A stretch of 15,966 bases of DNA, from NCBI GenBank assembly GCA_013140875.1, contig JABFSB010000200.1, positions 1 to 15,966 on the forward strand, given 5' to 3'. This document shows positions 5,364-13,644 of this stretch, one piece after another (positions within the stretch are counted from its first letter, which is position 1; each line of letters starts with the position of its first letter). The stretch comes from Acidobacteriota bacterium (GTDB taxonomy: Bacteria > Acidobacteriota > Blastocatellia > Pyrinomonadales > Pyrinomonadaceae). Under the pieces are notes generated by a model that saw only the letters and a list, made by a program, of their open reading frames with translations, did not search any database and was not told the origin of the DNA. Both the position numbers and the translations under genes were made by a program.

Positions 5364-7988
5364 ATGAAAGTTAAGGTGCTCACAAGCTGGAGTTTGATAT
5401 GGTTGGTCGTGACGGTTTTGTTCGTTGCGGGCGGAGCCTTAAATCTACTTCAGCGGGCGACCGGCGAACTTGCTCCGACCGACGGAGTTTTGTGGGTCCA
5501 AAAGGCTGACGGGATTTATGCCGAAAAGGTGTTAGGCGGATTCGCGGCAGCTCGTCAGGGCATTTCGGTCGGCGACAAGCTCATCAGCATCAGCCTCGAT
5601 GGCGAAAGCTTTGACGAGGTCGCTTCGGTCAACGACGTTCCGATGTATCTTGCTTCGGCAGGCGTCGGCGGCAGTCTCACCTATTTTTATCAAAAGCCTT
5701 CCTACTCGTTCTTGAATAATTTTTACTACGCCGATCTCAAAAATATCGACACCCTTCCGAGATGGACGGCGTCGATCATTTTTCTGACAATCGTCGGCCT
5801 GATCTGGCTCGGTGTGGGAATTTTTGTCCTGTTCAAACAAGGCAGCCGGTCGCCGTTCGTGCTGCATTTTGCGACCATCTGTCTCGCGGCGTTCGTATTT
5901 CACGTCTATCGAACGGTCAACACAGGCCAGGATTTCGACCTTGCCGTCAACTTGCTGGACGACATCGCGTTCGCCTTCTTCGCCCCTCTTTTCCTGCATT
6001 TCTGTTTGCGCTACCCGGTGCGGAGTGAGGTGTTTCATTCGGCCCGCTGGAAAACGCTGATACTTTATGTTCCGGCAGCCGCGATCACTTTGTCCCTTCT
6101 TTTCTTTTCACTCGGCTCGCTAATTCCGGCGGAATCGATTGCCGGCGGCGTGCGTGATTTCGTCGGGCGTTACAATGTTTTCGGGGTACTGAATATGGTG
6201 CTGCTCGGCCATTTTGTTGCCGGGATAACGGCCGGCGCAGTGGTCCTGATATGGCGCTTTCTCAACAGTAAGCAAACGATCGTCCGGCAACGGCTCAAAT
6301 GGGCAATGTGGGGCACGATCGCATCGGTGATTCCGATCCTCGGGTTTCAAATCGCAAGACGGTTTGTTTACCTGCCGGACGATACGTTAACGACCGCGCT
6401 CACCACTCTGCCGCTGGCGTTGATCCCTTTAAGTTTTGGCCATTCGGTCGTGCGATATCGTCTGATGGACGTCGATGTGGTCGTCCGACGGGCGCTGGTT
6501 TATGCAATGACGACGGTCGCGATCGCGATGATGATCGGGGCGGTAGCGTTGGGACTGGTTTTCCTTGCAATCGGCGAGGACCTTTCGCGGACCGAAATAA
6601 CGCTGCGGGCGTTGATCGCGATAGTTGCGATGGCCGCGATCGTGATGCTGAGCGAGCCGCTGAAGAACTTCCTCCAGGAAAGGGCCGACCGATTCTTTTA
6701 CGGAACCCGATACGATCTTCGTCAAGGCCTTCTCGATTTCGGCCGTACTCTTTCTGCAACGACAGCTCTTGAGCCGCTTCTCGAATCCCTGAGCGAAAGG
6801 TTGAAAGAAGTCCTTGATGTTGAAAAGGTGGCGATCTTTGTCGAGGATTTGCGGGCGGCGGGCGGCTATCGCATAGCAAAGTCCGCCGGTTTGAGCGAAG
6901 CGTTCAACATCCCGTCGGATTTCAAGCAAATGATCCGCGAGAAATCGGCGGATCGCGGCATTGTCCGGGCGGACGAGTTCGAAATACATGAATCGGACCC
7001 GGCCGAATCGAACGGCAACGGGCGAATTCCTACGCGACAGGAACTGCACTACTTCGTCCCCTGCGTAGTGCGTGCAAAAATGGTCGCCGTCATCGGCCTT
7101 GGCCGCGGACGGGACGGTTCGCTTCTTTCGTCCGAGGACCTTGAAATTCTCCGCACGGTTTCCGGCTACATTGCAGTCGCCATCGAGAACAGCAAGCTTT
7201 ATCAGGAACAACGTGCCCACACTGAAGAACTCGCCCTGTTGAAGGAATTCAACGAATCGATCGTCGAATCGGTAAACGTCGGTCTGCTGGCCGTCAATGA
7301 AGCGGGCGAGATCATACGCTGCAACACGACCTTTGAAGATATGATGGACCTGAACCGAGAACAGGCCATCGGTAAACCGGTTGAAGAAGTGTTCGACCAG
7401 GCCTTCGCGGCCAATATCAATAACATCCTCGGCAAATCGCGCTGGCATTTGACCGAGATCAGGAATGCGTACAAGCTGCACACTTCCGATAGCAAAGGCC
7501 GCTCGCTGATACTTAACGTCGCGGTCGCCCCATTGCGTTCGGTTTCGAACGCCCAGACCGGCGCTATCGTCGTTCTTGAAAATGTTTCGTCCCGCGTGAA
7601 GCTGGAAGAGACTCTGCAGCAAAGCGAAAAACTTTCAAGCATTGGCCTTCTGGCCGCTGGTGTCGCTCACGAAGTAAACACGCCGCTGACGGGCGTTTCA
7701 AGTTACACGCAAATGCTGCTAGGCATGATCCCGGAGACTGATCCGAAGCACGCCCTTTTGCAGAAAATGCAGCGTCAGACGGATCGTGCATCCAACATCG
7801 TCGGCAACCTGCTCAACTTTTCAAGGACCGGAAACGCGATCGAATCGAGCGAAGTCGACATCAATAAACTGCTTGACGACACGCTCCAATTGCTTGAACC
7901 GCAATTGCGAAAATCGAACGTTTCGGTGGTCAAAAATTACGCCGAGGTTCCGCCCAGGGTTTTCGGAAACAGCGGCAAGCTTCAGTAG
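5364..7988 (+). CDS. Multi-domain sensor histidine kinase (PDZ-7TM-GAF-PAS-HisKA), stopped before its ATPase domain
   Basis: An inner-membrane sensor kinase of 874 residues. In order: a membrane helix at about 8-28; a PDZ-like domain at about 35-120 (QGISVGDKLISISLDGESFD); about seven further membrane helices at 133-435; the linker ERADRFFYGTRYDLRQGLLD; a GAF domain at about 455-610; a PAS domain at about 625-745 (VGLLAVNEAGEIIRCNTTFE); and a HisKA domain with H box LAAGVAHEVNTPLTG, phospho-acceptor His at residue 769. The chain stops at a TAG (7986-7988) right after NSGKLQ, where relatives have a second Gln (LQQVFTNLVLNA). The same frame then continues through the missing ATP-binding domain to 8318, so CAG to TAG is the simplest explanation. 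As written, the product cannot autophosphorylate alone. No response regulator lies nearby, so the partner is unknown. The Shine-Dalgarno before ATG 5364 is weak. Confidence 0.9.
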   Translation: MKVKVLTSWSLIWLVVTVLFVAGGALNLLQRATGELAPTDGVLWVQKADGIYAEKVLGGFAAARQGISVGDKLISISLDGESFDEVASVNDVPMYLASAGVGGSLTYFYQKPSYSFLNNFYYADLKNIDTLPRWTASIIFLTIVGLIWLGVGIFVLFKQGSRSPFVLHFATICLAAFVFHVYRTVNTGQDFDLAVNLLDDIAFAFFAPLFLHFCLRYPVRSEVFHSARWKTLILYVPAAAITLSLLFFSLGSLIPAESIAGGVRDFVGRYNVFGVLNMVLLGHFVAGITAGAVVLIWRFLNSKQTIVRQRLKWAMWGTIASVIPILGFQIARRFVYLPDDTLTTALTTLPLALIPLSFGHSVVRYRLMDVDVVVRRALVYAMTTVAIAMMIGAVALGLVFLAIGEDLSRTEITLRALIAIVAMAAIVMLSEPLKNFLQERADRFFYGTRYDLRQGLLDFGRTLSATTALEPLLESLSERLKEVLDVEKVAIFVEDLRAAGGYRIAKSAGLSEAFNIPSDFKQMIREKSADRGIVRADEFEIHESDPAESNGNGRIPTRQELHYFVPCVVRAKMVAVIGLGRGRDGSLLSSEDLEILRTVSGYIAVAIENSKLYQEQRAHTEELALLKEFNESIVESVNVGLLAVNEAGEIIRCNTTFEDMMDLNREQAIGKPVEEVFDQAFAANINNILGKSRWHLTEIRNAYKLHTSDSKGRSLILNVAVAPLRSVSNAQTGAIVVLENVSSRVKLEETLQQSEKLSSIGLLAAGVAHEVNTPLTGVSSYTQMLLGMIPETDPKHALLQKMQRQTDRASNIVGNLLNFSRTGNAIESSEVDINKLLDDTLQLLEPQLRKSNVSVVKNYAEVPPRVFGNSGKLQ

Positions 7989-8318
7989 GTGTTTACGAAC
8001 CTTGTGCTCAACGCCCGTGACGCAATCTACGATGGCGGCACTATAACGCTTGCCACGGCGAGCGATAGTGACGAGGTTGCCATCGAGGTGGTCGACACAG
8101 GTGAAGGCATTCCGGCCGAAAATCTCGGCAAGATATTCGACCCGTTCTTTACGACAAAAGGCGTCGGCAACGGCACCGGTTTGGGCCTGGCCGTAACGTA
8201 CGGAATCGTCCAGGAACACGCCGGCACGATTGAGGCCCGAAGCGAGAACGGTTCCGGCACCACGTTCAAGCTGGTCTTTCCGGCCGCGTTCAAACAACGA
8301 CAACGAGCGGTCAGCTAA
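7989..8318 (+). CDS. Histidine-kinase ATP-binding (HATPase_c) domain, remainder of the interrupted kinase
   Basis: In frame with the kinase and separated from it only by the TAG at 7986-7988. It contains every catalytic motif: N box NLVLNARDA, G1 box DTGEGIPAENLG, F box FDPFFTTKG, and G2 box GTGLGLAVTYGI. It ends GTTFKLVFPAAFKQRQRAVS. The first codon after the stop is GTG, so a 109-residue ATPase domain could be made by restart at TAGGTG, or a full 984-residue kinase by TAG read-through. No Shine-Dalgarno specific to the GTG is apparent. Most likely this is the 3' part of a single gene broken by one substitution, real or artefactual. Its stop overlaps the tail of the convergent MFS gene by four bases. 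Confidence 0.85.
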   Translation: MFTNLVLNARDAIYDGGTITLATASDSDEVAIEVVDTGEGIPAENLGKIFDPFFTTKGVGNGTGLGLAVTYGIVQEHAGTIEARSENGSGTTFKLVFPAAFKQRQRAVS

Positions 8319-9574
8319 AGCCGCACTTCCCTTCTAAAGGTCCCCATAAAATAAATAGCTACTATCATCGCGACCAGCATTATGGCCGAAGCCGTCCAGA
8401 ATGTTCGGTAAAGCGTGTGCTCATCTACCTGGTTGACGGCGTTGTTCAAAAGAAATCCGCCGATCATCGGGCCGACCGCGCGTGCAAGGCTGGCGCCGGC
8501 CTGCATTATCCCAAGCGAGCTTCCCTGATCGTCGTCATGCGCGACCTTTGACACAAGGCTGGTCAAAGAGGGCGAACCCAACGCGTTTCCGAAAGAAAGC
8601 AGGACACAGACCCCGAGGAGCGCCGCCAATCCACCCGACAGGGGCCCGATCAGGGGAATCAGGAATAAGCTTGCTGCCATCAACAAACACCCAAAAGCCG
8701 CGAGCCGCGTTTCACCGAATCGTTTCGCCAGCCTGCCGAACAAAACGCCCTGACCGATAACCGCGATAATTCCGACAAACGCGAACAAATACCCGTTCTG
8801 TTCCGCGTTGTAGCCGAACCGGTACGCAGTATATAGAACGAAGGCATAAGTCATTATCGAAAACGAGGTTACCAGCAGGAAGTAAACGATATTTATCAAG
8901 GCGAATGAGCGTTCGCGAAACGGTTCAATAATCGACGCTATGCCCGATTTGCTCTTTACTTTAACGGTTCCGAGAATCAGCGATTCGGGCAGCAGAAAAT
9001 AAACCGCCGCGGCACTTGTAAGGGATAGTCCCGCGGCAAAATAGAACGGCAGGTGGATGCTGAATTTGCTGAGGATCCCGCCCAGGGCCGGACCGGCAAT
9101 AAATCCTAAGCCAAACGCGGCACCGAAAAGTCCCATTCCCTTTGCCCGGTTTTCTTTCGACGTGACGTCGGCGATATACGCCTGGGCGGCTGAAATATTG
9201 CCGCCGGTGATTCCACTGACAATCCGCCCGATAAATATCAGCAAAAGGGTCGCGGCCAGCCCGATGATCATATAGCCGACAGCCGACCCCAACATGCTGA
9301 TAAAAAGTATCGGCCGCCGCCCGTACCGGTCCGAAAGACTGCCTAGCAGCGGTGAAAAGACGAACTGCATCCACGAATAAATAGATTGGACAAAGCCGAG
9401 CTCAAGCGGCGTTGCCAGAAATGGCTCTTTCTGTGCAAAAAGCGGCAGGACGGGGATTATCATCCCAAAGCCGATCAGGTCTATGAAGACGATCAAAAAA
9501 ACGATCATCAACGGAGTCGTCAAAAAACGATCGCCGGGGTCGGCGGCCGGGTTTTGTCCGGGTGCAGGTTCCAT
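8315..9574 (-). CDS. MFS transporter, TetA-like DHA1 drug/H+ antiporter family
   Basis: A 419-residue inner-membrane protein with about twelve hydrophobic helices. MFS motif A is seen as GSLSDRYGRRPILF after the second helix. The antiporter motif C is GAAFGLGFIAGPALGG in helix five, which points to proton-coupled drug efflux. The start of helix one, DLIGFGMIIPVLPLF, and IGRIVSGITGGNISAAQAYI, are typical of the TetA/multidrug branch. The substrate cannot be told from sequence, and calling it tetracycline resistance would go too far. ATG 9574 has AGGA about nine bases upstream. The gene converges on the kinase and the stop codons overlap (TAG at 8317-8315). It is divergent from the M61 peptidase across a 100-base AT-rich region. 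No TetR-like regulator lies beside it. Confidence 0.92.
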   Translation of the reverse strand: MEPAPGQNPAADPGDRFLTTPLMIVFLIVFIDLIGFGMIIPVLPLFAQKEPFLATPLELGFVQSIYSWMQFVFSPLLGSLSDRYGRRPILFISMLGSAVGYMIIGLAATLLLIFIGRIVSGITGGNISAAQAYIADVTSKENRAKGMGLFGAAFGLGFIAGPALGGILSKFSIHLPFYFAAGLSLTSAAAVYFLLPESLILGTVKVKSKSGIASIIEPFRERSFALINIVYFLLVTSFSIMTYAFVLYTAYRFGYNAEQNGYLFAFVGIIAVIGQGVLFGRLAKRFGETRLAAFGCLLMAASLFLIPLIGPLSGGLAALLGVCVLLSFGNALGSPSLTSLVSKVAHDDDQGSSLGIMQAGASLARAVGPMIGGFLLNNAVNQVDEHTLYRTFWTASAIMLVAMIVAIYFMGTFRREVRL

Positions 9575-9596
9575 CTTTTATTTTCCTAATGCCCCA

Positions 9597-9640
9597 AGTG
9601 GCCAAACTAACCTTATATAGTAAGATATTAGCCAGTTAAA
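9597..9640. promoter_or_regulatory. AT-rich divergent promoter region between MFS and M61 genes
   Basis: The only AT-rich stretch in the 100-base gap between the divergent starts. A palindromic TATATA (9614-9619) could serve as a -10 for the minus-strand MFS gene, with TTTAAC (9640-9635) as a weak -35 at 15 bases. TAAGAT (9621-9626) could be a -10 for the peptidase gene. Matches are weak; location is the main support. Confidence 0.3.
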
Positions 9641-9674
9641 CCTCATAGCCCCCGAACGGAGTTTGTAAACGAGA

Positions 9675-11537
9675 ATGCCTATAATTCTTAATCGAGCAGT
9701 TTTTTCCTTGCTCACCATCGCCACCATTCTTTTTATGTATCAGGAACCACAGGCACGGCCGAAACCGGCCAAAGAGCCGAAAACGCGGGCTGAACAGACC
9801 CGCGCCGCAACGCCCGAGATCGCTTATACGGTCACGATGTCAAAACCGGCCACGCATTTACTTGAGGTCGAAATGCGGCTCAAGTGGCCGGCGGGCCCGC
9901 AGAGCGTCGATCTAAAGATGCCGGTTTGGACTCCGGGCAGCTATCTGGTCCGCGAATACGCCCGGCATTTGCAGGATTTCTCCGCCAAGTCGGCCTCGGG
10001 TCAGGCTCTCGGCTGGCGAAAGATAAATAAGAACACCTGGACGGTCGATAGCAAAGGCGCGGGTGAAATAGTGGTCAGCTACCGCGTTTATTCGAACGAG
10101 CTGACCGTCAGGACAAACGAGTTGAATGACGAACACGCGTTTTGGAACAACGGCGCTTTGCTTTTGTTTCCAAAGGACCAGTTAAAAGCGCCTTCAACCG
10201 TCGCGGTTCGTCCTTACGGCAAGTGGAAGATCGCGACCGGCCTGCCGAAGGTCGCTGGACAAACTAACGCGTTCCGGGCCGAGAATTTCGATGTACTTTA
10301 TGACTCGCCGTTCGAAGTGAGCGATTTCAACGAGATCGCGTTCAACGTTCAGGGCAAGCCTCACCGCATCGTGATGTCGGGCGAAGGCAATTACGACCTG
10401 CGGCAGATGGCAAAGGACGTCGCGAAAATAGCGGAAGAGGGTTATAAGATTTTCGGCGAACTCCCGTATACGGATTACACGTTTATCGTAAACCTGCGTG
10501 GCGGCGGCGGCCTTGAGCATCTGAATTCGACCGCCCTTCAGTGGAGCCGTTTCGGGTTCAAGCCGCAGTCGCGCTACAACGGCTTTCTGAACCTCGTTGC
10601 TCACGAGTATTTCCATTTGTGGAATGTAAAGCGCATCCGTCCCGACGCACTTGGCCCATTCGATTACGAAAACGAAAATTATACCAAGCTGTTGTGGGTC
10701 GCCGAGGGCGTGACCTCCTACTACGAAAGTCTTTTATTAAGGCGTGCAGGAATTATTTCCGATAAGGAGTTTCTGGACGGCAAAGCCTCGATGATCGAGC
10801 AGCTTCAAGCCCGGCCGGGCCGATTCGAAACAAGCCTCGAAGAGGCGAGCATGGACGCGTGGATCAAGTATTATCGCCAGGACGAGAACTCGGTGAATAA
10901 CCAAATATCTTATTACGATAAAGGCGACGTGGTCGGCATGATGCTCGACATTACGATCCGCACGGCTTCCGGCGGGGCAAAATCCATGGACGACGTGCTG
11001 CGTTTCCTTTATAACGAGCATTTCAAAAAGGGAAAGAACTATACGCCCGAGGACCTTCAGAAAGCCGCCGAGATGATGGCCGGCAAGAGCCTGGACGATT
11101 TTTTCACTAAGTATGTTCGCGGCGAGGCAGAGATCGATTACGATTCGATCATGAACGGCATCGGCATTAAAACTAATGTTACTGAGCCGAACAAAGGACG
11201 GGCCTACATCGGTGCCGATCTGACGGAGGAAGCCGGCAAGCTGACGATCAGGGCCGTCGCGGCGGACACTCCGGCTTACGAACAGGGCTTGAACAGCGGC
11301 GACCAGATCGTCGCGGTCGATGGCTACCGCGCAAGCCAGGCTTTCCTGCAGTCTTACCTAAGTGATAAGAAACCGGCCGACAAGGTTAAGTTGACGATCT
11401 TCCGTTTCGACAAGCTTCGGGATGTCGTGTTCACGCTCGGCGGAAATCTTAGAAAGGATTACGGATTTGCACCACTGGATAATCCGACCGCCGAGCAACG
11501 CAAACTGTATCAGGGCTATCTGAACGCCGAGCTGTAG
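9675..11537 (+). CDS. M61 family metallopeptidase with C-terminal PDZ domain
   Basis: A 620-residue secreted or periplasmic zinc peptidase of the M61 (glycyl aminopeptidase) family. A signal peptide (NRAVFSLLTIATILFMY) lies within the first 25 residues. The N-terminal beta domain of the family spans about 45-190 (MPVWTPGSYLVREYARHLQD). The zinc motif HEYFH is at residues 310-314, followed by the conserved WNVKRIRP. The third ligand is the Glu in WVAEGVTSYYE (residue 344). A helical catalytic segment follows, then FFTKYVRGEAEIDYDSIMNG, and a PDZ domain at about 515-600 (TPAYEQGLNSGDQIVAVDGY). All catalytic residues are present and the length is normal. The PD40 lipoprotein gene begins 16 bases after the stop, so the two are probably one transcript. 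The natural substrate is unknown for most members. Confidence 0.93.
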   Translation: MPIILNRAVFSLLTIATILFMYQEPQARPKPAKEPKTRAEQTRAATPEIAYTVTMSKPATHLLEVEMRLKWPAGPQSVDLKMPVWTPGSYLVREYARHLQDFSAKSASGQALGWRKINKNTWTVDSKGAGEIVVSYRVYSNELTVRTNELNDEHAFWNNGALLLFPKDQLKAPSTVAVRPYGKWKIATGLPKVAGQTNAFRAENFDVLYDSPFEVSDFNEIAFNVQGKPHRIVMSGEGNYDLRQMAKDVAKIAEEGYKIFGELPYTDYTFIVNLRGGGGLEHLNSTALQWSRFGFKPQSRYNGFLNLVAHEYFHLWNVKRIRPDALGPFDYENENYTKLLWVAEGVTSYYESLLLRRAGIISDKEFLDGKASMIEQLQARPGRFETSLEEASMDAWIKYYRQDENSVNNQISYYDKGDVVGMMLDITIRTASGGAKSMDDVLRFLYNEHFKKGKNYTPEDLQKAAEMMAGKSLDDFFTKYVRGEAEIDYDSIMNGIGIKTNVTEPNKGRAYIGADLTEEAGKLTIRAVAADTPAYEQGLNSGDQIVAVDGYRASQAFLQSYLSDKKPADKVKLTIFRFDKLRDVVFTLGGNLRKDYGFAPLDNPTAEQRKLYQGYLNAEL

Positions 11538-11553
11538 GGATTTTAGGTCAACA

Positions 11554-12909
11554 ATGTTTCATAAAGCTTCGCGAGGTATTTTTGCGCTTCTTTTCACCGG
11601 ATCGATCCTGTCCGGCTGCACCCGCCCGGCCGAGCCGCCGTCCGGGCCTGTGGTTACGAGTTTGAAAGATGTGCCGGCGGTTCGGCTGAACTATAGATAT
11701 GAAGCCGACGTCCCGGCACCTAATGACGTGCGGCGGACGGGCGGCGATGAACGAAATGCCGCAGTGCAGTCGGATTTTGACCAAAAACGGCCTCAGGAGC
11801 TATTAGACAAAACCATTGTGTCACCGGACGGAAAACGCATCATGGCCGTTTATCATATGCCGTCCGATACTCAATCGGAGTTTCGATTGGACATGTATTC
11901 CAACGAAGGAGCGCTTCTTCGCAAGATCACGCCGGACGCTATGGCCGTCCATTTTCCCGATACCATAGTTTGGTCACCGGATTCATCGACGGTAGCGTTT
12001 GTTGCGATGACCCGAGGTTTTTCCGCGATTCCGACGCCGAATGGCACGGAACCCGTAAAGAAGACCTCGCCCTCAGGAGACTCGAACTCAAACTCGAATG
12101 CGAATGTCGGCGAAAATGTCGATCCGGAAGCAAACGCCAACTCCGACCTGCCTCCCGCGCCTCCGACGCCTATCCCTCCCGCAAACGTGCTTACGTTTCG
12201 CACCGAGCAGATCTATATTTGCAACGCCGACGGCGACACAATTAAACCGCTGACACAAAACGAAGGGTTGATCTATTTCTACTATGTTTGGTCACCGGAC
12301 AGCTCTATGCTTGCCGCTCTTGCCGCGACAGGCCGCGAATGGCAGTATCTTGAATTCCAGGCGAACGAGAAGAAGGAGCAATATGTGCCGATCGGCCGGC
12401 CGCGAGTAATCGAAAAAACGGGGCGGGAACGGCGGCTGGATGACGGTTTAACGGCGGTCCAGCCGGTTTGGTCGCCCGATTCGGCTAAAATAGCCTGCGG
12501 TTTTGGCGATCAGGTCCGCGTATACGATTCACGGGGCGATGTACCGACACAAGCTGCGATACCGTTGAGAAACAGTTTGCTGATCTCATCACAGGCCTAT
12601 GACCGCGAACAGCAGGCGAAGCTCGATGCGAATGCCGACGCTAACGTCAACGCGAATTCGGCTTTGAATGTTAATAAGGGCAATGCCAACGCGGTTCCGG
12701 CTCCGAGTTTGCCGCCGAACGCTCTGCCCGACGCGAATACGCTGGTATCATTTAATCCTATAATCTCGTTGAATTGGCCGAGCGAAGAGCAGCTTTATTT
12801 TCAAACCGCATTCGTAAAGCGAATGAGGAACGAGGCCGACAGCGTCATGAGCTTTCCCCGCTGGCACAGGCTGTTCCTGACGCCTCAACCGTCGGTGGTG
12901 GGCCGATAA
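11554..12909 (+). CDS. Lipoprotein with PD40/TolB-like beta-propeller repeats and Asn/Ala-rich linkers
   Basis: A 451-residue envelope lipoprotein. The signal peptide ends in lipobox LSGC with the lipidated Cys at residue 22. Repeats of the PD40 (WD40-like/TolB) type are visible: VSPDGKRIMAVY, VWSPDSSTVAFVA, VWSPDSSMLAALA and VWSPDSAKIACGF, each a SPD(G/S) turn followed by a strand. Two low-complexity inserts interrupt the propeller. One at about residues 173-210 is rich in Ser/Asn/Ala then Pro (NSNSNANVGENVDPEANANS). The second, about 350-395, is rich in Asp/Ala/Asn (DANADANVNANSALNVNKGN). Their codons are mixed, so they are not simple DNA slippage products. An AGGT about seven bases before ATG 11554 may serve the start. 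It follows the M61 peptidase closely, suggesting a shared envelope role. No exact function can be named. Confidence 0.82.
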   Translation: MFHKASRGIFALLFTGSILSGCTRPAEPPSGPVVTSLKDVPAVRLNYRYEADVPAPNDVRRTGGDERNAAVQSDFDQKRPQELLDKTIVSPDGKRIMAVYHMPSDTQSEFRLDMYSNEGALLRKITPDAMAVHFPDTIVWSPDSSTVAFVAMTRGFSAIPTPNGTEPVKKTSPSGDSNSNSNANVGENVDPEANANSDLPPAPPTPIPPANVLTFRTEQIYICNADGDTIKPLTQNEGLIYFYYVWSPDSSMLAALAATGREWQYLEFQANEKKEQYVPIGRPRVIEKTGRERRLDDGLTAVQPVWSPDSAKIACGFGDQVRVYDSRGDVPTQAAIPLRNSLLISSQAYDREQQAKLDANADANVNANSALNVNKGNANAVPAPSLPPNALPDANTLVSFNPIISLNWPSEEQLYFQTAFVKRMRNEADSVMSFPRWHRLFLTPQPSVVGR

Positions 12910-13004
12910 TCTGTTGGTCGAGTAGTGATTGACTATTTACCGAAACTTTTTCTTCAGTGGATAGTGACCAGTGGGTTAGTGGTTAGTTTTTTGAGGAACT
13001 TTAT

Positions 13005-13568
13005 ATGCAATATCAGACGATCTCTGACATATACGAGGCGAACGAGGCGATACGAAATAAGCTGATCTCCGTTGTTTCGACGTTGATCGACGAGCAAACC
13101 TCAAAGCCGGCCGAGGACGAGAAATGGTCGATCGCGCAGATCGTTGAGCACGTGTCGATCGTGGACGGCGGCATGTCCCGCATCTGTGCAAAGCTGCTCG
13201 GTAAGGCCGAAGCGGACGGAAAACTATCGGATGGTTCGATTGACCTTTCGAATTTCGCGGCAAAAGCGGCCGAGGCAGGCAATGCCAAGCTTGAAGCGCC
13301 GGAAATGGTGCGGCCTACCGGCGAACGAACGATTGCGGAATCGCTGGCCGTGCTGGAGCAAAATCAAAAGGCGTTTCAAGACCTTCAGCCGCTTTTCGAG
13401 AAATTCGACGGCAACGCAAACAAATTTCCTCACCCTTTTTTCGGTGATCTTTCGGCCCTTGAATGGCTCGTTCTTGCCGGCGGGCATCAGGCCCGACACC
13501 TCGGGCAGATCAAACGAATTCTGGAGAAATCGTCAAGCGGGATGGCGGCGGTTTCCGCATCCGAGTGA
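13005..13568 (+). CDS. DinB-superfamily (DinB_2-like) putative metal-dependent protein
   Basis: A 187-residue four-helix-bundle protein of the DinB/YfiT superfamily. The expected metal-binding histidine triad is present: His49 in KWSIAQIVEHVSIVD, and His161 and His165 in GGHQARHLGQIKRILE. Members include thiol-dependent transferases (e.g. bacillithiol or mycothiol linked) and damage-inducible proteins, but which reaction this one performs cannot be read from sequence. A good Shine-Dalgarno (GAGGAA, from 12993) lies eight bases before ATG 13005. It stands alone, 95 bases after the PD40 lipoprotein and 76 before murA. The middle (about 75-110) is a lysine- and glutamate-rich amphipathic segment with a variable loop, normal for the family. 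Confidence 0.85.
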   Translation: MQYQTISDIYEANEAIRNKLISVVSTLIDEQTSKPAEDEKWSIAQIVEHVSIVDGGMSRICAKLLGKAEADGKLSDGSIDLSNFAAKAAEAGNAKLEAPEMVRPTGERTIAESLAVLEQNQKAFQDLQPLFEKFDGNANKFPHPFFGDLSALEWLVLAGGHQARHLGQIKRILEKSSSGMAAVSASE

Positions 13569-13644
13569 TCGATTCACCTGCCTGAATGTGGTAATCTTTC
13601 GGCTTGCTCATAAGAAATATTGAACATAGTTACCGGAATTCGTT

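Noticed and set aside
6429..7622. Long minus-strand open frame of 397 codons opposite the kinase
   Set aside because: It is the antisense shadow of the conserved kinase; its composition (Arg/His/Asp rich) and lack of any family motif fit a shadow frame.
8315..9574. Naming the MFS protein tetA or a tetracycline-resistance gene
   Set aside because: The family resemblance is to the TetA/DHA1 branch, but substrate cannot be derived from sequence and no tetR-like regulator is adjacent.
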